Positions 53,920-62,014 of a DNA stretch of 64,000 nt are shown piece after piece. The notes beneath the pieces were generated by a model. The model saw only the letters and a program-made list of their open reading frames with translations. It searched no databases and was not told the origin of the DNA. Numbering within the stretch: the stretch's first letter is position 1; each line of letters starts with the position of its first letter. A program made the position numbers and the translations under genes. Origin of the DNA: Rosettibacter primus. GTDB lineage: Bacteria; Bacteroidota; Ignavibacteria; Ignavibacteriales; Melioribacteraceae. The stretch spans positions 68,837 to 132,836 of the forward strand of contig NZ_JAYKGK010000009.1 in assembly GCF_036860675.1 (NCBI RefSeq), in the 5' to 3' direction.

Positions 53920-54639
53920 TTAATTAACAGAAAAAGAAATTGATTTTAGATATTGAAAAAATTCATCCATCTGAAAAGCATCTTCAACATTAAAATTTCC
54001 GATACGAGTTCGTCGTAGTGATTTAAGGTAAGCACCACAACCAAGTTTTTCTCCAAAATCATTTGCAATCACACGAATATATGTTCCCGAAGAGCATGTT
54101 ATTTCAAAATGAATATCCGGCAATTCAATTTTATTTATCTCAAATTTTGATATAAAAATTTCTCTTGGTTCTCTTTCTACTTCAATTCCTTTGCGTGCAA
54201 ATTTATAAAGTGCCTTACCATTTTTTTTAACTGCAGAAAACATTGGCGGCATTTGAGTGGATGCACCTAAAAATGTATTCCGTGTATTAAAAATCATTTC
54301 TTCCGTAACATAATCAAATTTTTTTTCGCTATTGAATTCAGTTTCCAGATCAAAAGAAGGGGTTGTTTTTCCAAGCGATATTATCCCTATATAAGTTTTG
54401 TCAAGTCCCATAAATGAAGAAATCTCTTTTGTCTTTTTACCGGTACAAACAATAAGTAGTCCTGTAGCCATCGGGTCAAGTGTTCCAGCATGTCCTACTT
54501 TTTTCACATTAATAGCCTTTCGAATTTTATAAATAACATCGAAGGAAGTTTTTTTAAATGGTTTATCAATAAGAATAATTTCTCCTTCTAAAAAATTTGG
54601 CACATAATCATTCGATATTTTTTTTGTTATCATTTTCAT
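53920..54639 (-). CDS. truB: tRNA pseudouridine(55) synthase TruB
   Basis: Makes the universal pseudouridine 55 of tRNA. It has 239 residues from ATG 54639. Motifs are GEIILIDKPFKKTSFDVI (about residues 17-34), the catalytic Asp in GHAGTLDPMATGLLIV (about 50), the MPPMFSAVKKNGKALYKFAR segment and the SSGTYIRVIANDFGE thumb region. The frame is open for 26 codons further upstream inside rbfA, but that extension is shadow sequence; ATG 54639 (or 54633) fits the family start. Overlaps rbfA by 32 bases. Confidence 0.96.
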   Translation of the reverse strand: MKMITKKISNDYVPNFLEGEIILIDKPFKKTSFDVIYKIRKAINVKKVGHAGTLDPMATGLLIVCTGKKTKEISSFMGLDKTYIGIISLGKTTPSFDLETEFNSEKKFDYVTEEMIFNTRNTFLGASTQMPPMFSAVKKNGKALYKFARKGIEVEREPREIFISKFEINKIELPDIHFEITCSSGTYIRVIANDFGEKLGCGAYLKSLRRTRIGNFNVEDAFQMDEFFQYLKSISFSVN

Positions 54640-54970
54640 GAATTTTTTTAATAATGCCTTCAATCCTTTCAACATAGTCAAGGGTATCATCAATATAAAA
54701 ATCGAGTTCAGGCACAAATCTTATTTGAATTCTTCCGGCTAATTGAGTTCTTATCCAGCTTTTTAATTCATTAACTTTATCAAGAACTTCCTGACGTTTA
54801 TCCTTGTCATAAACAGAAAGATAAACTTTAGTATGACGCAAGTCAGGACTCATTTTAATATTTGTAACAGTAATAATACTGAGGTTTGGGTCCTGAATTT
54901 TATGTAAAAATATCAAGCTAAGTTCTTCTTTAATTAAACTTGCAACTTTTTCAACTCTGTATGATGGCAT
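54608..54970 (-). CDS. rbfA: 30S ribosome-binding factor RbfA
   Basis: A 120-residue KH-fold assembly factor for the 5' end of 16S rRNA. Diagnostic stretches are YRVEKVASLIKEELSLIF at the start, SPDLRHTKVYLSVY (about residues 42-55) and the RFVPELDFYIDDTLDYVERIE ending region. Its ATG shares one base with the infB stop (TAATG). Needed in particular during cold growth in other bacteria. Confidence 0.96.
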   Translation of the reverse strand: MPSYRVEKVASLIKEELSLIFLHKIQDPNLSIITVTNIKMSPDLRHTKVYLSVYDKDKRQEVLDKVNELKSWIRTQLAGRIQIRFVPELDFYIDDTLDYVERIEGIIKKIHENDNKKNIE

Positions 54971-57639
54971 TATTCAAGCTTCTTTTTTGTTTCAACAATT
55001 TTATATGATTCAATAATATCACCTACTTTAATATCATTAAAGTTAGCAATACTCAAACCGCATTCAAATCCTTTTTCTACTTCGCGAACATCATCTTTAA
55101 ATCTTTTTAGCGAATCGAGTTGACCTTCATAAATTACAATTCCATCTCTGAACAAACGGACTTTACTATTGCGAACAATTTTCCCATCCTGAACATAACA
55201 GCCTGCAACAGTTCCAACTTTTGGTACTTTGAAAATTTGTCGAACTTCGGCAGTTCCAATTAATTCTTCTGATATAACAGGAGAAAGCATTCCTTCAAGA
55301 GCCGATTTAACTGCATTGATTGCATCATAAATAATATTATAAAGTCTTATGTCTACTTTTTCAGTTTCAGCCAATTTGCGTGCATTAGAATTCGGACGAA
55401 CATGAAATCCAATTATAATAGCTCGGGATGCTGCAGCAAGAAGAACATCACCTTCTGAAATCGCTCCAACTCCTTTATGTATTACTTTTACTGTAACTTC
55501 TTCATTTGATAATTTCATCAATGCATCTGACAAAGCTTCAACAGAACCATCAACATCACCTTTCACAATAATTGGAAGTTCCTTAATACCTCCACGACTA
55601 ATTTGACTTGCAATTTCATCAAGTGTTATCATGCGAACCTGACGATGATTCTGTTCTCTTTTAAGTTGTTGACGTTTAATGCTTACTTCTCGAGCTTCTC
55701 TTTCTGATTCTACAGCGACGAATATATCACCTGCTTGTGGAGTATTTTCAAATCCAAGAACAAGGACAGGGGTTGATGGTCCAGCACTTGTAACTTTTTT
55801 GCCGCGTTCATCGAACATAGCTCTAACCCTGCCATAAACAACGCCTGCAATAAACGGGTCACCAATTTTTAGTGTTCCTTTTTGAACAAGAACGGTAGCT
55901 GTAATTCCTCTGCCTTTGTCAAGTTGAGCTTCAATAATTGTTCCTCGAGCCAATCTATCAGGATTAGCTTTCAGGTCGAGCATTTCAGCTTCAAGTATAA
56001 TTTTTTCGAGGAGAAGGTCAACATTTGTTCCCAATTTAGCAGAAATTTCAACACACTGGTATCTGCCACCCCAATCTTCAACAAGAACATTTTTTTCTGC
56101 TAACTGTTGTTTTATTTTTTCAATATTAGCATTTGGTTTATCAATTTTATTAATTGCAACTATAATAGGAACATTAGCTGCTTGAGCGTGATTAATTGCT
56201 TCTATAGTTTGTGGCATTACAGCATCATCGGCTGCAACTACAAGAACTACAATATCTGTAACCTTAGCACCACGAGCTCTCATAGCTGTGAAAGCTTCAT
56301 GGCCAGGTGTATCGAGAAATGTAATTTCTTTTCCATTGTCAAGAACAACTTTATAAGCCCCAATGTGTTGTGTTATTCCACCTGCTTCTCCAGCAACAAC
56401 ATTTGTTCTTCTTATAAAGTCAAGTAATGATGTTTTCCCATGGTCTACATGACCCATAATCGTTACAACTGGAGGACGCGGTTTTAATTTATCTTCTGGG
56501 TCTGGAGTATCAGCATCTATGTCAGCTTGATATTCATCTACTAATTCGATTTCATAACCAAAATCGTCTGCAATTAATGTAATAGTTTCTACATCGAGTC
56601 TTTGATTTATAGAAACCATCAAACCAAGATTTATACATTTTTGAATCACATTACTTACAGGGACTCCCATTAAATTTGCAAGTTCATTAACAGCAATAAA
56701 TTCAGTAACCTTAATTTTCTTTTGTTCAATTTGTTTTTGTTCTAATAATCTTTCTTGTTGCTCTTGTTTTTCTTTTCTCTTTTTCTTTCTAATTAAAGCT
56801 CTCTCACTCAAAGCAGATTCATCAAGACTGAGCATTGTTCTCTTAATTGCTTCTTCAACTTCTCGTTTATCAATTTCAAGTTTTTTAATTTTTCTTTTCT
56901 TTTTAGATACAACCTCATCAACTCCTTCATCGCCACTTTTCCCTTTTTTCTTAGCTTTTAATACTTTTTTCTTTTTCTTCTTTTTCTTTTTGGATTCCTC
57001 AATCTCTTCAGCAGATTCAACCACAGTTTCAGCAGTCTGTTTAGCAGTTTCTGCTTTTTCCTTTTTATCCAGCTCAATTTTACCTACTATCGTTAAGCCT
57101 TTTTTTCTGGCTTCTAACTCTATTTCGGTCTCGGTCTTAAATGTTTGAGCTTCTTTATCTGCTTGTTGTTCAGCAGTTAATTCTTGAACTGATTCTACAG
57201 TTTGTCCAACTTGCGATTGTAAATTCTGTTCTTCAACAGTAACTTCTTTTCTTTCACTTAATGCTTCTACTTTAGATTCTTCAACAGGAATTTCTGGTAA
57301 TTTACTTTCTTCCTTAGGTATCTCAATTAATTTTTCCTGGACAGGTTTCCCCTCAACTATAGTTTCATGAATTTTAGTTTCTGCAGATAATTCTTGTCCT
57401 GCTTCGCCTCTCTTCTTTTGAAATTCAGAAATCTTTTTATAATGTTTTTCAGCTTTCTCAATATCTTTCTTAAAATGAACACGAATATCACTCTCCATTT
57501 CTTCAGTCAAAAGTGTCATATGAGATTTAACCTCATAGCCTTTCTTCTGAAGAAATTCAATTATTGTTTCTGTTGGAATATTATACTCAGAGGCAAACTT
57601 ATACAATCTTATTTTTTTCTCTTTTACTGCATCCGGCAT
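54970..57639 (-). CDS. infB: Translation initiation factor IF-2
   Basis: An 889-residue GTPase that brings initiator fMet-tRNA to the 30S subunit. It has the N-terminal IF2N domain (about residues 9-60), a long Glu/Lys-rich low-complexity linker (about 65-300), a second IF2N-like segment (about 310-370), and the G domain with GHVDHGKTSLLD (about 396-407), DTPGHEAF and NKIDKP. Domains II-IV follow and end with FRDGIVIYEG. The linker carries runs of lysine that suggest RNA or ribosome contact. ATG start. Confidence 0.98.
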   Translation of the reverse strand: MPDAVKEKKIRLYKFASEYNIPTETIIEFLQKKGYEVKSHMTLLTEEMESDIRVHFKKDIEKAEKHYKKISEFQKKRGEAGQELSAETKIHETIVEGKPVQEKLIEIPKEESKLPEIPVEESKVEALSERKEVTVEEQNLQSQVGQTVESVQELTAEQQADKEAQTFKTETEIELEARKKGLTIVGKIELDKKEKAETAKQTAETVVESAEEIEESKKKKKKKKKVLKAKKKGKSGDEGVDEVVSKKKRKIKKLEIDKREVEEAIKRTMLSLDESALSERALIRKKKRKEKQEQQERLLEQKQIEQKKIKVTEFIAVNELANLMGVPVSNVIQKCINLGLMVSINQRLDVETITLIADDFGYEIELVDEYQADIDADTPDPEDKLKPRPPVVTIMGHVDHGKTSLLDFIRRTNVVAGEAGGITQHIGAYKVVLDNGKEITFLDTPGHEAFTAMRARGAKVTDIVVLVVAADDAVMPQTIEAINHAQAANVPIIVAINKIDKPNANIEKIKQQLAEKNVLVEDWGGRYQCVEISAKLGTNVDLLLEKIILEAEMLDLKANPDRLARGTIIEAQLDKGRGITATVLVQKGTLKIGDPFIAGVVYGRVRAMFDERGKKVTSAGPSTPVLVLGFENTPQAGDIFVAVESEREAREVSIKRQQLKREQNHRQVRMITLDEIASQISRGGIKELPIIVKGDVDGSVEALSDALMKLSNEEVTVKVIHKGVGAISEGDVLLAAASRAIIIGFHVRPNSNARKLAETEKVDIRLYNIIYDAINAVKSALEGMLSPVISEELIGTAEVRQIFKVPKVGTVAGCYVQDGKIVRNSKVRLFRDGIVIYEGQLDSLKRFKDDVREVEKGFECGLSIANFNDIKVGDIIESYKIVETKKKLE

Positions 57640-57683
57640 TTGAATACCTAAGTTTTGTGAAAGTTATTTTTTGAAACTTACTT

Positions 57684-58931
57684 TTAATCTTCTTCTTCAA
57701 ATTGATTTTCTAATATTTGAATAATTTCTTTTGCTTTTTCCTCGCCAATACCTTCAATTTCTTTTAACTTATCAACTCCTGCTTTTAGAACTTCAACTGC
57801 TGTTTCGAAGCGATTCATAATCAGAATATCCACTATGTCGCTTCCTAATTCTTCACGAAGTTCAGGAAGTTCAATATCTTCTTCATACTCATCAAGTTGT
57901 TTTTCGAGACGAATTACTTCAATATCATATCCTGTAAGTTTCATAGCAAGACGAATATTAACCCCGCCTTTTCCTACAATTAAAGAAATCTGGTCACTTT
58001 CTGCATATACAACACATTTTTTAGCATCTTCATCAATTTCAATTTGTTTTAATTTTGCTGGAGCAAGACATCTTTGAATAAATACAGCAGGGTCATCAGA
58101 ATAATTTATCACATCAATATTTTCATTATTCAGTTCACGAACAATAGCATGAATTCGAACACCTTTCATACCAACACAAGCTCCAACTGCATCAATTCTT
58201 GCATCTTGAGATTCTACAGCAACTTTTGCTCTTTCACCGGGTTCACGTGCAATTGTTTTGATTTCAATTACACCATCATAAATTTCCGGGATTTCAATTT
58301 CAAATAATCTTTTTAAGAACATATTGTCTGCACGAGAAACTATTATAACCGGTCCATTTGGTGTTTTCTTTACTTCTTTTACAACAGCTCTTATTGATTC
58401 TCCCTTTTTATATTTTTCATGTGGAATTTGTTCAGAACGAGGCAATATTAATTCATTCTTATTATGATTAATTAGTATATCATTTCGTCTTACCTGATAA
58501 ATATCGCCAACTACAATTTCACCTATCATATTTTTGTATTCATTGTAAACAATATCTTTTTCTATTTCACGTATTTTCTGATTCAAATTTTGTCTTGCTA
58601 AATTTATTAATCTTCTTCCGAACTGAGATAGTTCTATTTTTTCAACATAATCTTCGCCAACTTCCAGACCATCTTCATTTCCACGAGCATTAACTTCATC
58701 AATGCTTATCTGGGTACTTGGGTCTGTTACTTTTTCTACGATGGTTCTTTCAAGAAATATTTCTATATCGCCTTTATCCATATTTACAACTACATCATAT
58801 CTTGCATCTGGTCCATATTTCTTTTTAACAAGCAGACCGAATATTTCTTCAATAATACCTGCAAGCACATCTTTATCGACGCTTTTTTCTCGCACCATCT
58901 GTGCGAATGATTCTACTATTTCTGGGTTCAT
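57684..58931 (-). CDS. nusA: Transcription termination/antitermination factor NusA
   Basis: A 415-residue RNA polymerase elongation factor. It has the N-terminal polymerase-binding domain (about 1-125), an S1 domain (IGEIVVGDIYQVRRNDILI, about 130-200), two KH domains (GACVGMKGVRIHAIV about 250 and VGKGGVNIRLAMKLTG about 318-333) and one short helix-hairpin-helix C-terminal region (about 365-410). It lacks the duplicated acidic repeats of E. coli NusA. A strong GGAGGT ribosome-binding site precedes the ATG. Confidence 0.98.
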   Translation of the reverse strand: MNPEIVESFAQMVREKSVDKDVLAGIIEEIFGLLVKKKYGPDARYDVVVNMDKGDIEIFLERTIVEKVTDPSTQISIDEVNARGNEDGLEVGEDYVEKIELSQFGRRLINLARQNLNQKIREIEKDIVYNEYKNMIGEIVVGDIYQVRRNDILINHNKNELILPRSEQIPHEKYKKGESIRAVVKEVKKTPNGPVIIVSRADNMFLKRLFEIEIPEIYDGVIEIKTIAREPGERAKVAVESQDARIDAVGACVGMKGVRIHAIVRELNNENIDVINYSDDPAVFIQRCLAPAKLKQIEIDEDAKKCVVYAESDQISLIVGKGGVNIRLAMKLTGYDIEVIRLEKQLDEYEEDIELPELREELGSDIVDILIMNRFETAVEVLKAGVDKLKEIEGIGEEKAKEIIQILENQFEEED

Positions 58932-58948
58932 TTATATTACCTCCATTA

Positions 58949-59392
58949 TCAAAAACTTATTAATACTTTTGCTTTAACAATATCTTCAAAGTTAATTTTT
59001 ATTTCCTGGTTCTTTTCTTGAAAGTATAATTGATTACCATCAATACGAATAAGTTTTCCTGTAATTTTTTTAATCTTATCGTCTCCTTTATAACTAATTT
59101 CAAATTTTCTATTAATATGCTTTTTATATTGAACAAGATATTTCAATGGTCTATCTACACCAGGAGAAGAAACATCGAGGCGATAATTTTTAAACAGATT
59201 TTCAGAATCAATGGCTTTTTCGATTAATCTACTAACTTTCATACAATCATCAGTAGTAATAGCATTCTCGCCATCAATAAAAATTTCAATTATCCGAAGT
59301 CTATCATCTCCACGAATTACGAGGTCAATGAGTAAAAATCCTTCGGATGCAACAATTTCTTCAAATTTTTCTAATATTTTTGATTTATCCAT
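58949..59392 (-). CDS. rimP: Ribosome maturation factor RimP
   Basis: A 147-residue factor for 30S maturation, first gene of the nusA-infB operon. Seen are FLLIDLVIRGDDRLRIIEIFID (about residues 18-39), the CMKVSRLIEKAID segment, and YRLDVSSPGVDRPL (about 68-81), which is diagnostic. The open frame extends 25 codons upstream through the leader hairpin, but ATG 59392 is the family start. Promoter and hairpin lie immediately upstream. Confidence 0.94.
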   Translation of the reverse strand: MDKSKILEKFEEIVASEGFLLIDLVIRGDDRLRIIEIFIDGENAITTDDCMKVSRLIEKAIDSENLFKNYRLDVSSPGVDRPLKYLVQYKKHINRKFEISYKGDDKIKKITGKLIRIDGNQLYFQEKNQEIKINFEDIVKAKVLISF

Positions 59393-59403
59393 TTTCTGTA
59401 AAC

Positions 59404-59425
59404 AAAAATCGCCCACGAGGGGCGA
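59404..59425 (-). promoter_or_regulatory. Leader hairpin of the rimP-nusA-infB operon
   Basis: Minus-strand TCGCCC, loop CTCGT, GGGCGA, followed by TTTTT, ending 12 bases before the rimP ATG. It has the form of a rho-independent terminator. With the promoter at 59437-59468, transcription begins only a few bases before the stem. It could therefore be an attenuator through which NusA controls its own operon, or a 5' stabilising hairpin. Terminator-like hairpins before rimP occur in other bacteria. Confidence 0.6.
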
Positions 59426-59436
59426 ATTAGACTGCA

Positions 59437-59468
59437 CAAATTTATAAATTATTGAGTGAATTAGCAAA
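59437..59468 (-). promoter_or_regulatory. Bacteroidetes-type promoter of the rimP operon
   Basis: Minus strand TTTG (59465-59468), 20 bases, TAAATTTG (59437-59444). Spacing is identical to that of the rpmE and tRNA promoters. Predicted transcription start near 59430-59433. Confidence 0.75.
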
Positions 59469-59469
59469 T

Positions 59470-59484
59470 ACCTGATTATCAGGT
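59470..59484. promoter_or_regulatory. 15-bp perfect palindrome next to the rimP promoter
   Basis: ACCTGAT-T-ATCAGGT, arms of 7 bases around one T, placed one base upstream of the rimP -33 TTTG. The position suits an activator or repressor site. It may alternatively act as a small hairpin; no matching regulator is known to me. Confidence 0.5.
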
Positions 59485-59515
59485 CATTTCAAAAAAATAT
59501 CTAAAAAATTTAATG

Positions 59516-59540
59516 TGTCATTCCTGTGTAAAAAGGAATC
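59516..59540. repeat. REP-like imperfect palindrome
   Basis: TGTCATTCCT at one end and AGGAATC at the other (stem ATTCCT/AGGAAT), followed within 60 bases by a second ATTCC...GGAAT pair at about 59553-59577. The TGTCATTCC..GGAATC form resembles small extragenic palindromic repeats seen in many bacterial genomes. It lies in the gap between hemW and rimP. Only one complete copy was found in this window, so repeat status is unproven. Confidence 0.4.
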
Positions 59541-59674
59541 TATTCATTATTAATTCCCGCTTTCTTCCATTGGAATTCCTATAGGAGCGACAATTACAGT
59601 CAATTCAATTTTTTTCAGAAGTTTCTATCCTAAAATTGTAAACATGAATTAAGACTCTGAATGGTACCCCTTTA

Positions 59675-60805
59675 TCAAACTAAATTTTTAATTATCTCAT
59701 CACAAATTGCATAGCCTTTTGCTGTTAATTTTATTTTTTTCTCATCTTGTCCCATAAAACCATTTTTAATCATTTCCAGTATTAAAGATTCTCTTTCTTT
59801 TAGCCAGCTGCTACCAAATCTGCGTATAAAATCAACGGTATCCAATCCACTGCTTCTAAGTGCAAGCATTACATACTCATTTAGCATTTGACTTTTTGTT
59901 AATATTTCTTCTCCAGCTACAGCATGATTTTTTTTATTAATCGATTCTAAATAAAAACTCAGGCTTGAATAATTCCACCATCTTTTCCCTTCAACAAAAG
60001 AATGTGATGATGTACCAAATCCTAGATAATCCTTATATTTCCAGTATGAATTGTTATGAACACATTCAAATCCGGGTTTTGTAAAATTAGATACTTCATA
60101 TTGAATAAAGCCGTTATGAGTAAGAAAGTCTATTGTTAATTCATATAAATCTGCATCATAATCTTCATCTTGAATTTTTACTTTTCCATCTTTTACCATT
60201 TTGTTTAATATTGTTCCGGGTTCTAAAATCAAACTATATGCTGAGAGATGTTTAATTGGAAGACTGACAGCTAATGTTAAATTATTCATCCAGATTTTTT
60301 TTGTTTGATTGGGAAGATTAAAAATCAAGTCGATGCTGATATTTTCAAAATTAGAATCTTTAGCTTCCATTACGGTTTTTATTGCCGTTTGGGAATCATG
60401 AATGCGTGTAAGAAATTTTAATTCATTGTTGTCAAACGACTGTGTGCCGATGCTTAGTCTATTAATTCCAATATTTTTAAAACTTTTTAATTTGTTTTTA
60501 TTCAATGTACCGGGATTAGCTTCAATAGTAATTTCGGCATCAGAGCACAAATGAAATTTTTGTGATATGAAATTAATAAGCTCATAAAAAAAAGGGGGGG
60601 CCATTAAAGATGGAGTCCCCCCACCAAAATAAATTGATAAAATTTTTCTATCGTTTGAATATTTATCAGCAAAAAAATTAATTTCTTTTTTTAATGCTTT
60701 AAGATATTCACCGGTATTTTTATTTGTAATAATAGAATAAAAATCACAATAGATGCATTTATGTTCACAATAAGGGATATGAATATAAATCGATGTTTCT
60801 TTCAT
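59675..60805 (-). CDS. hemW: HemW-like radical SAM protein
   Basis: A 376-residue radical SAM protein. The 4Fe-4S motif is YCEHKCIYCDFYS (cysteines about residues 13, 17 and 20). Following segments are YFGGGTPSLM (about 60), EANPGTL, GINRLSIGTQSF and the HemW-specific HNNSYWKYKDYLGFGTSSHS (about 250-269). HemW inserts or carries heme; members were formerly misnamed oxygen-independent coproporphyrinogen oxidase. The CxxxCxxC motif here is followed by DF rather than the extra cysteine of HemN, favouring HemW. ATG start. Confidence 0.9.
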   Translation of the reverse strand: MKETSIYIHIPYCEHKCIYCDFYSIITNKNTGEYLKALKKEINFFADKYSNDRKILSIYFGGGTPSLMAPPFFYELINFISQKFHLCSDAEITIEANPGTLNKNKLKSFKNIGINRLSIGTQSFDNNELKFLTRIHDSQTAIKTVMEAKDSNFENISIDLIFNLPNQTKKIWMNNLTLAVSLPIKHLSAYSLILEPGTILNKMVKDGKVKIQDEDYDADLYELTIDFLTHNGFIQYEVSNFTKPGFECVHNNSYWKYKDYLGFGTSSHSFVEGKRWWNYSSLSFYLESINKKNHAVAGEEILTKSQMLNEYVMLALRSSGLDTVDFIRRFGSSWLKERESLILEMIKNGFMGQDEKKIKLTAKGYAICDEIIKNLV

Positions 60806-60833
60806 AAATTTTTATTGTCAACTCTATCATAAA

Positions 60834-61913
60834 TCAAAAGCCTAAAGAAATACCAGCACTTGCAGTTTTTGTTTTTGCAAATTTATAATCTGCATTTATA
60901 TTTATTGCAATAAGTTTAATGTTTAAGCCAACTGTAAATGCCGAACTATTATCCCCTTCCATTTCAAATTTAACTCTTGTAGGAGGCACAGGAACACCAT
61001 TTACTGTTTCATTAGACTGATAATCATATTTAACCGTGGTTTTGGAATTTTCAAATGTCAATCCAGTATAAGGAGTAACTGATACAATTCCTCCAAATGT
61101 TTTTCCTGCATAAACACCGTATTGAGTAGCAGAACTTTCAAATATATCCCCAACTTTTAATTTTTGTGTAAAGAAAGCAACTGCAACATCAAGAGGCAGA
61201 GGATTTTTAAACCATATTCCAGTATTATGAATTAAACCAATTCCCCAGAAGCTAAATTTTCCCATATCCTGTATATCAACACTTGGAAGATAACGGAAAG
61301 AGGCATAAGTGCCGGCTATTGTTCCAACAGTTAATTGAACAGCTGCGGTAGGAAATGCAGGAAGTTCATCTAAAAATCCTTTTACTTCTTCAAGAGATAA
61401 TTCATAAGGATTAACTGTATATTGCTGTCCCCCAGCTTGAACTGTCTTACCAGGGAATTTTACTTTCATATATTCATTTTTACTTCCAACGATAGTAGGA
61501 CCAGAAAAATTAACATTAAATTTCGTATGCATTAATTCATTTTTAAGATTATTATAATTCTGAGTTCCAATATTATTCGGTGTTATGCCCGAATTATAAA
61601 GTATTTGTTGAATCTGACTTTCAGAAAAATAAAAATCTCCGGTAGCACTAAATTTTTTTACATCACTTGAGAAAAAAGAACCCATTGCTATAACTTTAAC
61701 ATCTATATGCAAACCAAGAAAATCTGCAGGTGGAAGTTTTGAAACCCATCCTGAATTAAGATTTGAGCCAAATGCTGAAATTACCGGAGCAACATAAGCT
61801 TTACCAACAGTTGATGATAAATTTGATAAGGTTTCTTCAAGACTTTGAGCTTTCAAATTAAATTGTGAAAGAGTTACAATAACAATAATTACTATAAATA
61901 TATTTTTCTTCAT
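60834..61913 (-). CDS. DUF6588-type putative outer-membrane beta-barrel protein
   Basis: A 359-residue protein with a signal peptide (about residues 1-22, LKAQ end). It matches the pattern of DUF6588 proteins: AYVAPVISAFGSNLNSGW (about 39-56), FLGLHIDVKVIAMGSFF (about 64-80), the TVGTIAGTYASFRYLP strand and a C-terminal LGF strand typical of barrels. Function is unknown; the family is found mainly in Bacteroidetes and related phyla. AAGGAG lies 7 bases before the ATG, and the upstream gap toward recN contains no gene. Confidence 0.75.
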   Translation of the reverse strand: MKKNIFIVIIVIVTLSQFNLKAQSLEETLSNLSSTVGKAYVAPVISAFGSNLNSGWVSKLPPADFLGLHIDVKVIAMGSFFSSDVKKFSATGDFYFSESQIQQILYNSGITPNNIGTQNYNNLKNELMHTKFNVNFSGPTIVGSKNEYMKVKFPGKTVQAGGQQYTVNPYELSLEEVKGFLDELPAFPTAAVQLTVGTIAGTYASFRYLPSVDIQDMGKFSFWGIGLIHNTGIWFKNPLPLDVAVAFFTQKLKVGDIFESSATQYGVYAGKTFGGIVSVTPYTGLTFENSKTTVKYDYQSNETVNGVPVPPTRVKFEMEGDNSSAFTVGLNIKLIAININADYKFAKTKTASAGISLGF

Positions 61914-62014
61914 AAAGAACTCCTTTTGATATTAATGGTTACACTAATTTAACATTCTCTTTGATTGATAAAAAGAAATTTCTAATTAAAATTGCTTTTG
62001 TGTGTTTGAAAGCA

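Noticed and set aside
54640..54717. Longer TruB N-terminus to 54717
   Set aside because: It lies inside rbfA and has no TruB similarity; translation of the rbfA shadow frame.
56107..56427. 106-residue + strand frame opposite infB
   Set aside because: Antisense of the IF-2 G domain, with Asn/Cys/Ser-rich shadow composition and no start signal.
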